From Zelonia costaricensis (Eukaryota; Euglenozoa; Kinetoplastea; Trypanosomatida; Trypanosomatidae), in the NCBI GenBank assembly GCA_030849075.1, contig JASAOO010003468.1, forward strand, positions 1 to 64,000: a stretch of DNA of 64,000 bases, given 5' to 3'. The notes under the pieces were generated by a model, which was not told where the DNA came from, made no database searches, and worked only from the letters and a program-made list of their open reading frames with translations. Below are positions 62,201 through 64,000 of the stretch, one piece after another (the first letter of the stretch is position 1; each line of letters starts with the position of its first letter). A program made the translations under genes and the position numbers.

Positions 62201-64000
62201 TCGCGCAGCGTCTTCACCAGCGAGGCATCAAAGTTGACGGCGAGCCGCTTATTCGCGTCCGTCGCGAGCACCGGCAGGCGCAGCTTGTCCGCACGAATCG
62301 CGCCCACCTCGGCTGTCCACTTCTGGAACTTCTCCTGGATCGTCCCCTGGAGCAGCTCCTTCAGCCTCTCGTACAGCTGCAGCGCCTCGACGCCGCGCTC
62401 GCTCTGCAGCACCGCCGACGAGAGGTCAATCACGCGCCCGTGGCTCTCGTTGATGCGGTCGAGCAGCGCCTTGCAGCGCACAATCGTGCTCGCAACCGGC
62501 GGCATGTTCGGGTACGCGCCGGCTCCTTCGCCGGCGTAGTACGTCTCCTGCGCCTTGAGCAGGTCCTGGTGGAAGCCGTCGAGCACACCGCCCTGCTTCT
62601 TCATCCACTCCTGCTGCATCGGCGTCCGCTCGGTGAAGCCGTCGAACGTGTCGACTGCCTTGAACACCTCCGTGATGGCGCTCGACTCGTCGATCGTCGT
62701 GACCAAGATGGAGCCCAGCCGCTCCTCCAGGCCGCGGATCGTGCCCTTGAGCTCGTCGTAGTCGGCGTCAAAGCGTGTGTTGGTGATGTCGAGCAGGTTG
62801 TAGTCGACGCTGAAGAAGCGCGCCACCGCGGCGTCGAAGGTCTGCTTGATCTCCTCGGCCTCCGTCGTGAGGTGCTGGCCCTTGGTGCCGCCAATCTTCA
62901 TGTTCTCCATCTTGTCGAACAGCAGCGCCGTCTCGATGATGTCGAGCAGGTCATGGCAGCGCTCGAGAAACGTGTCGAGGCGCGAGAAGAGCGCCGCGTT
63001 CTGGAACTTCCACGGCCGCGCCACCGACGCGACGTGCGACTTGTACTGGAAGTACGAGGCCTTGAACTCGCCGCAGATGGCCAGCGCGCCGCTGAGCCGC
63101 ACAATCACCTCCTTCTTCTCCAGCCCCTCAGCGAACTCGGCCACGTTGACGTGGTCGGCCGCCAGCTCGATCAGGTCGTTGCCCATCTCGCGGATCAGGA
63201 AGACGAGCCGCGCGGGGTTGTTGTAGAAGCCAGACTGCGTCCACAGCAGGTACAGGAAGTGGAAGAGCCGCTTGAAGACGCCGCTGGTAGCGAGCTCGTC
63301 GAAGGGGAGGTGGCTGCCCGAGGACATCGACATCTGCTCGAACTCGGGGATGAGCGGCTTGAGGTACTGGTAGTTGTCGCGCGACTCGTACGCGGCCTCC
63401 TTCAGCTCGCCCATGAGCTGCGAGAAGGGTGCGTAGTAGCTGCTGCCAGCGCGCTTCAGGAGCACCAGAATCTTGAGCGACTTCACCGAGTACAGCTGCT
63501 CCTCCAGCCCTGCCAGGTTCTCGGACTTCTCCTTCCAGAACCGGATCTCGTCCAGCGGGCACGGGTACCGGCCGGTCTGCGGCGCGGCCTCCTCGAGCTC
63601 CTCCGGCGACGACGCAATCGCCGACCGGATCTGCGACGTCCACGACACGACGGTGCCCTCGAGCAGGTACAGCGTCTCCTTGTCCATCGCAAAGTCGTCG
63701 ATGCGCGGCGGAAACTGGATCGGCGGCATAGGCAGGAACGTCTTGCCCTGGCTCAGCCCCAGCGTGACCAGCAGGTTCGACAGCAGCCCGTTCGTGTCGT
63801 TCATCAGCTCGCCGACGGCGACGTCGGGGACGGAGGCCACGTTACGCTTGTCCGCCTTCAAGATCGGCGCGTACACGCTCCGCGTCACAACGCTGAGGCT
63901 GCCCAGCACGTCCGGCGAAAGGTCGCCGAACGTGATGGCCTCCTTCATGTGGTTGTCGTCCGTGATCTTCTCGCGCTTCATCTTGCTGAAGAACACGCCC
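50236..64000 (-). CDS. Outer-arm axonemal dynein heavy chain (beta-type), N-terminus beyond the window
   Basis: An open frame of 4587 codons runs off the right edge, so the true start lies outside; numbering here is from the window edge. P-loops mark four AAA modules: AAA1 GPAGTGKT (Lys about 1851), AAA2 GAAGAGKT (about 2134), AAA3 GTAGTGKT (about 2478) and AAA4 GVGGSGKQ (about 2825). N-terminal to them are the tail and linker regions; between AAA4 and AAA5 a long coiled-coil stalk flanks the microtubule-binding tip (about 3040-3420). The C-terminal domain contains MEGARWD and ECPVYKT, as in the DNAH9/11/17 (beta) class. It is the motor that powers outer-arm sliding in the flagellar axoneme. 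An acidic Gly/Glu-rich insert (about 4005-4070; 51780-51985) interrupts the AAA5-AAA6 region. The fragment is already near full family length, so probably only a short N-terminal part is missing. Confidence 0.96.
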   Translation of the reverse strand, partial: GVFFSKMKREKITDDNHMKEAITFGDLSPDVLGSLSVVTRSVYAPILKADKRNVASVPDVAVGELMNDTNGLLSNLLVTLGLSQGKTFLPMPPIQFPPRIDDFAMDKETLYLLEGTVVSWTSQIRSAIASSPEELEEAAPQTGRYPCPLDEIRFWKEKSENLAGLEEQLYSVKSLKILVLLKRAGSSYYAPFSQLMGELKEAAYESRDNYQYLKPLIPEFEQMSMSSGSHLPFDELATSGVFKRLFHFLYLLWTQSGFYNNPARLVFLIREMGNDLIELAADHVNVAEFAEGLEKKEVIVRLSGALAICGEFKASYFQYKSHVASVARPWKFQNAALFSRLDTFLERCHDLLDIIETALLFDKMENMKIGGTKGQHLTTEAEEIKQTFDAAVARFFSVDYNLLDITNTRFDADYDELKGTIRGLEERLGSILVTTIDESSAITEVFKAVDTFDGFTERTPMQQEWMKKQGGVLDGFHQDLLKAQETYYAGEGAGAYPNMPPVASTIVRCKALLDRINESHGRVIDLSSAVLQSERGVEALQLYERLKELLQGTIQEKFQKWTAEVGAIRADKLRLPVLATDANKRLAVNFDASLVKTLREVYYVEVLNSYESAGIGQFDVPPDAEAIFTKRDVYRDQALKLEYLCTTYNNFSSSLRPHDERPLIEAELQKFEAYVARGLKEVRWENEEATNGFIEEALKQVTAIDTAVSTLHANVQQMKDSMKKYKTDDTLFPLDAAAGAKTMSETELRKTFGDYVEARAAGLRERNGEVKALTQSSLEALQTLKEANGGAAVNVNDAVWQRYLAYVSSVARECLVEAAVASLTNMRNQLDPVWLTDHDGIPLVDVKLSLSRATPDHPTAKSRFDPPLTAAEGEEKSVWQTLNETMNGVINAAGLIDPVYGSSSYAEEMRENEHVRALVDEIQALFQQNVAACEDYRHVYDEFKSLWETDRKKVFAQFIDMEPQQRDGRRASMSMEDTAGVAAAGALSQKPVEYFGVSLAEFDRAITEYTRIRNRLAAIEDRHAEGSVLIDVKPLRIALRDLSRRWKEMYSDYLLDKIKADLTHLYAFIKEADKGLEVEVLDGDVDALKSVMRWIRDCRKRNTEVMGEDETGETSGMFPPIKTAIGMLKTHASTSPDAEAELAKIEKLEELRKPAPEQWVALNKKALNARAQNSIVQDREAEKIKEDVTAFEQELSYEVDAFHQNPLFTYAIQAGEVYNTIDNVYAHFMVVEHKAKGLQNLQDLFDLAVSHFKSIRECRQELALLKQIWDLNFHVTSQFRDWMRSTFKDADVAYFEDEAKKISKQLQLQPMKVKGWGVFKGVDETVRNMRTSLPLCDSLSSPSMRPRHWDELVRTTNQPGTIDPTAADFTLEKLFALGLHKYADDVANIVEKAEKELRIETNLTKIIVAWEKLQFTYDKDAHLDCYLLGSVDDIVEQLENDNNALSSMLSDRFVEYFYERVLGWQKDLGMVDTCTTKWMDIQRQWQNLFPIFVLSEDIKVQLPNEAKQFSEADRVFRLLMSKAHAYTSPVDTICSGKLSDDIGRGETLEGTLNYIQDILNRCEKALADYLETKRKLFPRFFFVSDTDLIDILSKGSDPRAVMVHMSKIIDSVDSFTFDKNPFSGAGAQDVWEMISIQGEKVSLTESFPCDGAVEMWLEGLVQCTKRSMKAHIKEANAGYIEKPRNEWIYQYPCQAVIVASRIWFTTEVHQAFAQIEEGNDMGMKDLLKSQKSQLDSLIKEVLLDRSSTERKMLVHLITIDVHNRDIVQNMVDERVDSAEAFSWQSQLRYYWDESKGSEIRIADADFINGYEYIGLCGCLVITKLTDRCYITLTQALRLNQGGAPAGPAGTGKTETTKDLARNMGIACYVFNCSDQMNYITLGQIFKGLAMSGSWGCFDEFNRISIEVLSVVATQVGSILNALKENKSRFRFMDEEISISRSVGMWITMNPGYAGRTELPENIKSLFRPCAMCVPDLKNICEIMLAAEGFGDAKDLALKFVTLYRLNKELLSPQDHYDWGLRAVKSVLYIAGALKRGDPDLPERNVLMRALRDTNMAKLSKDDVYVFMGLIRSLFPNLDVPKKDKPELVTACKAVCKEQGNFPGENDIFILKCVQYEELLHVRHSVFILGAAGAGKTECWRCLQGALTKLHQDDWKAKAVSSCLNPKAISSNELYGYFTPQKEWRDGILSTIFRDYAVESKKKKNMKWIVLDGIIDAEWIESMNTVMDDNKMLTLVSNERIPLTDSMRMIFEISHLRNASPATVSRAGVIFINESDLGWGPFKDKWIASREKREGVILDNLFDKYVPLVFEFWKRSMRPVVAVMDINVVQTICFLLDGIFKTMEPEELAKHSNPFEVYEKYFVFAVVWAFGGPLPSSDGRIDMRLNFSNQWKKEFPNMKISEAGSIFDFYIDKAKDDNGNLVFDWKPWTELVQPYTPDGEVQLSSVSVQTADTVRMSYLMSLFVDNARGVMLVGTAGTGKTNLIMSKLRSLDGEKVLFRVVSFNARTSSAGLQAVMEQSLEKRSGRTYGPPNRKKLVFFLDDMNMPAPDKYGTQEAAALLQQHVGYGFWYDRVKIVQKEVVDVRYVGAMNPKSGTFTVLDRLLRHFAVFSTNMPDRADLVSIYGQILQAHTKAFPRDIRDSLTTLLTNATIELHSNVAKLFFPTAIKFHYQWNMREMFNIFQGLCKSNPKLHKTSLQLVRLWVHECNRTFRDRMADEADMKRYDTLLQEVIARAGFGDVSAKEALEEPLLWAPFHTTPEGQENVYHETNYDEAGVFLHKKLGDYNDNYASMNLVLFNQAVEHVCRISRITSNPRGNAFLVGVGGSGKQSLARLASYINGHDIFQILVTSTYDINDFRTDMQELYRKCGVRGYPFAFIITDTQIVSMDMLVYLNDMLSSGNVPELFNQDEREGIVGSLTNEVKASGVADYSNPDVCWEHFINKVRTNLHIILCFSPVSKNFAAWCRQFPALANTTVIDWFLSWPEQALRSVAQRFLSEIELGGEEMTENIADFMAYCQMRVTETCEEYFAQEKRHAYTTPKSFLELIAFYKDLLARKRKENSDQTDRLVSGIDKIKEAGAQVQGLQEVLQRESVEVEEARQKTAALLETVGREKSVVEEQSAIAAKEEAKTNKIVEEVTSFEKQCQEDLAKAQPLVQEALAALDTLDKASIAELKNLGKPPEDVQMVAICVLVLTSNPRSIPSMKQRSWNDCKKMMNQVDRFLTELRSFDVNNIPQPCIDQIQVYISNPSFDPDIIKNKSVAAAGLCKWAIGMNRYHTVRCEVKPKEERLAEAQQRLVSSRAALKKIQDKVADLQAKLSGLVSQYDTAVAEADAIEAKAKKTQMKMNLAQRLVSGLSDESVRWGATIEKLKEAAKLLVGDVLLSASFVSYIGPFSKAFREQIVEQDWVPHIKKLGIPMTEGLDVTMDVLTSEAAVASWNNEGLPSDRVSTENGAILTNCMRWPLMIDPQLQGIKWIRTREEKNGLRVVQTTQKGWQRTLQTCIEEGLPCLIEGLGEFVEPVLDGVLSRQTFRKGGREFIKLGATEVEYNAKFRLILQTKLGNPHYGPEVNAQTTLINFMVTETGLEDQLLAVVVSQERPDLEKKRGMLIRQMNTMTIELQQCENGLLYELTNATGDILENVTLVENLETTKKKAKDINASFALAIVTQKDIAQNRLRYTDVAVRGSLLFFQIDQLWKIDHMYQYSLEAFMVVFNKALVMAPQPENKKDVSKRVLNVIQSITENVFAYVSRGLFERHKLIFSSLLTFGILSRRDEIDLKQLDFLLRGKKKSGVERPETVVSWCTQPNWDAVQALAEVEGATPEFSLLPSDMAENNRWFQYCELEKPEVEKMPGEWKNLSNFERLLVLRCLRPDRLTAALEMFVGNSIGRFFVSDQAVDISVSFLNSSTTTPLFFILSPGVDPVKAVEELGRKLGYTYDKENFYNVSLGQGQEVVADRALDKCFKDGGWALLSNIHLVEKWLRTLERRLDTYAETYTRVAQLRKEIMERKAGERNAAAGGGAAATADGAEEEEEATEGKSVHSQGEGGEGQTDEDGEEGGEGGEGNGTAAPEDDPILVTDDEIPFEGVKGHADFRVFLSAEPSRVIPIGILQRSVKLTSEPPTGIRQNIVRAMGNFSDEPWEKSAKPTEYRCIMFSMCFFHAVVVERKKFGPLGWNRAYPFNAGDLTTCMEVAANYIEDRPKVPWEDLRYVFGEIMYGGHITDDWDRVLCMAYLQSYIVPDCCDGLLLAPGVPVPAPASYQEYMQWLSSSDDFPAESPLLYGLHPNAEINYRTMQADVLFKTINELQPKKHAGGDMLSPQEIVQQKIDEIRERLPEPHNLQDLSERLEEDRSPQQHVFYQESERMNVLIETLRASLEELNLGLKGALSMSTAMQELFDQIYLDKMPERWARVSFMTQRMLGSWVENFLARNEQLVAWNADLQTPKVTNISLFFNPMSFLTAIMQTTSIVNSFDLDQMALVVDVLKKSADQIESSARDGCYVTGLSMEGARWDATAGCIEDSRLKELYPKMPIMQVRSLPLAKIDRRDQYECPVYKTQARGPGFVVGFFLKSKQPSRKWVIAGVGLLLDVVE

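Overview
The window looks like a GC-rich nuclear segment of a trypanosomatid (Leishmania/Leptomonas/Crithidia-like). Nine intronless protein genes all lie on the minus strand. They are separated by long intergenic stretches that are purine-rich on the plus strand, so pyrimidine-rich in the transcript, with pyrimidine tract + AG trans-splice acceptors just upstream of most start codons. Several products are kinetoplastid-specific: a family-A mitochondrial DNA polymerase and a candidate p166 of the tripartite attachment complex. No plus-strand gene, tRNA, rRNA, SL RNA or CRISPR array was recognised. The exact genus cannot be decided from the sequence alone.

Layout in transcription order (right to left): an outer-arm dynein heavy chain (50236 to the right edge, N-terminus cut off); a MAPK-like kinase with a TDY motif and two large inserts (47119-48855); a mitochondrial DNA polymerase I, most likely POLID (40923-45836); squalene monooxygenase (37134-38843); a kinesin-13 with an N-terminal SAM domain (32591-34774); a long coiled-coil protein with a presequence-like N-terminus and one C-terminal membrane span, a p166 candidate (25902-30044); a SAS-4/CPAP-type TCP10 G-box protein (22146-24401); a UEV1/MMS2 ubiquitin-conjugating enzyme variant (19365-19781); and a PPP-family serine/threonine phosphatase with a long N-terminal extension (10528-12351). 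Positions 1-10527 and 12352-19364 hold no gene I can support.

Functionally the segment is enriched for the flagellum/basal body/kinetoplast axis: outer dynein arm, kinesin-13, SAS-4 centriole factor, candidate kDNA-basal body linker and kDNA polymerase. Sterol synthesis, K63-ubiquitin and signalling genes sit among them. Because trypanosomatid transcription is polycistronic, this grouping need not mean co-regulation. From memory, unverified, an outer-arm dynein heavy chain, POLID and p166 lie close together on T. brucei chromosome 11, and squalene monooxygenase is on L. major chromosome 13; both fit the order seen here.

Non-coding highlights: a diverged tandem duplication of a 410-433 bp unit with an N at its junction (20123-20966), a dense array of perfect GC hairpins that resembles a degenerate SIDER-type retroposon (about 35510-35915), a run of 36 G beside an NN gap (4207-4263), and plus-strand pyrimidine islands that run against the general strand asymmetry (16.9-17.4, 18.7, 39.3 and 40.4-40.8 kb).
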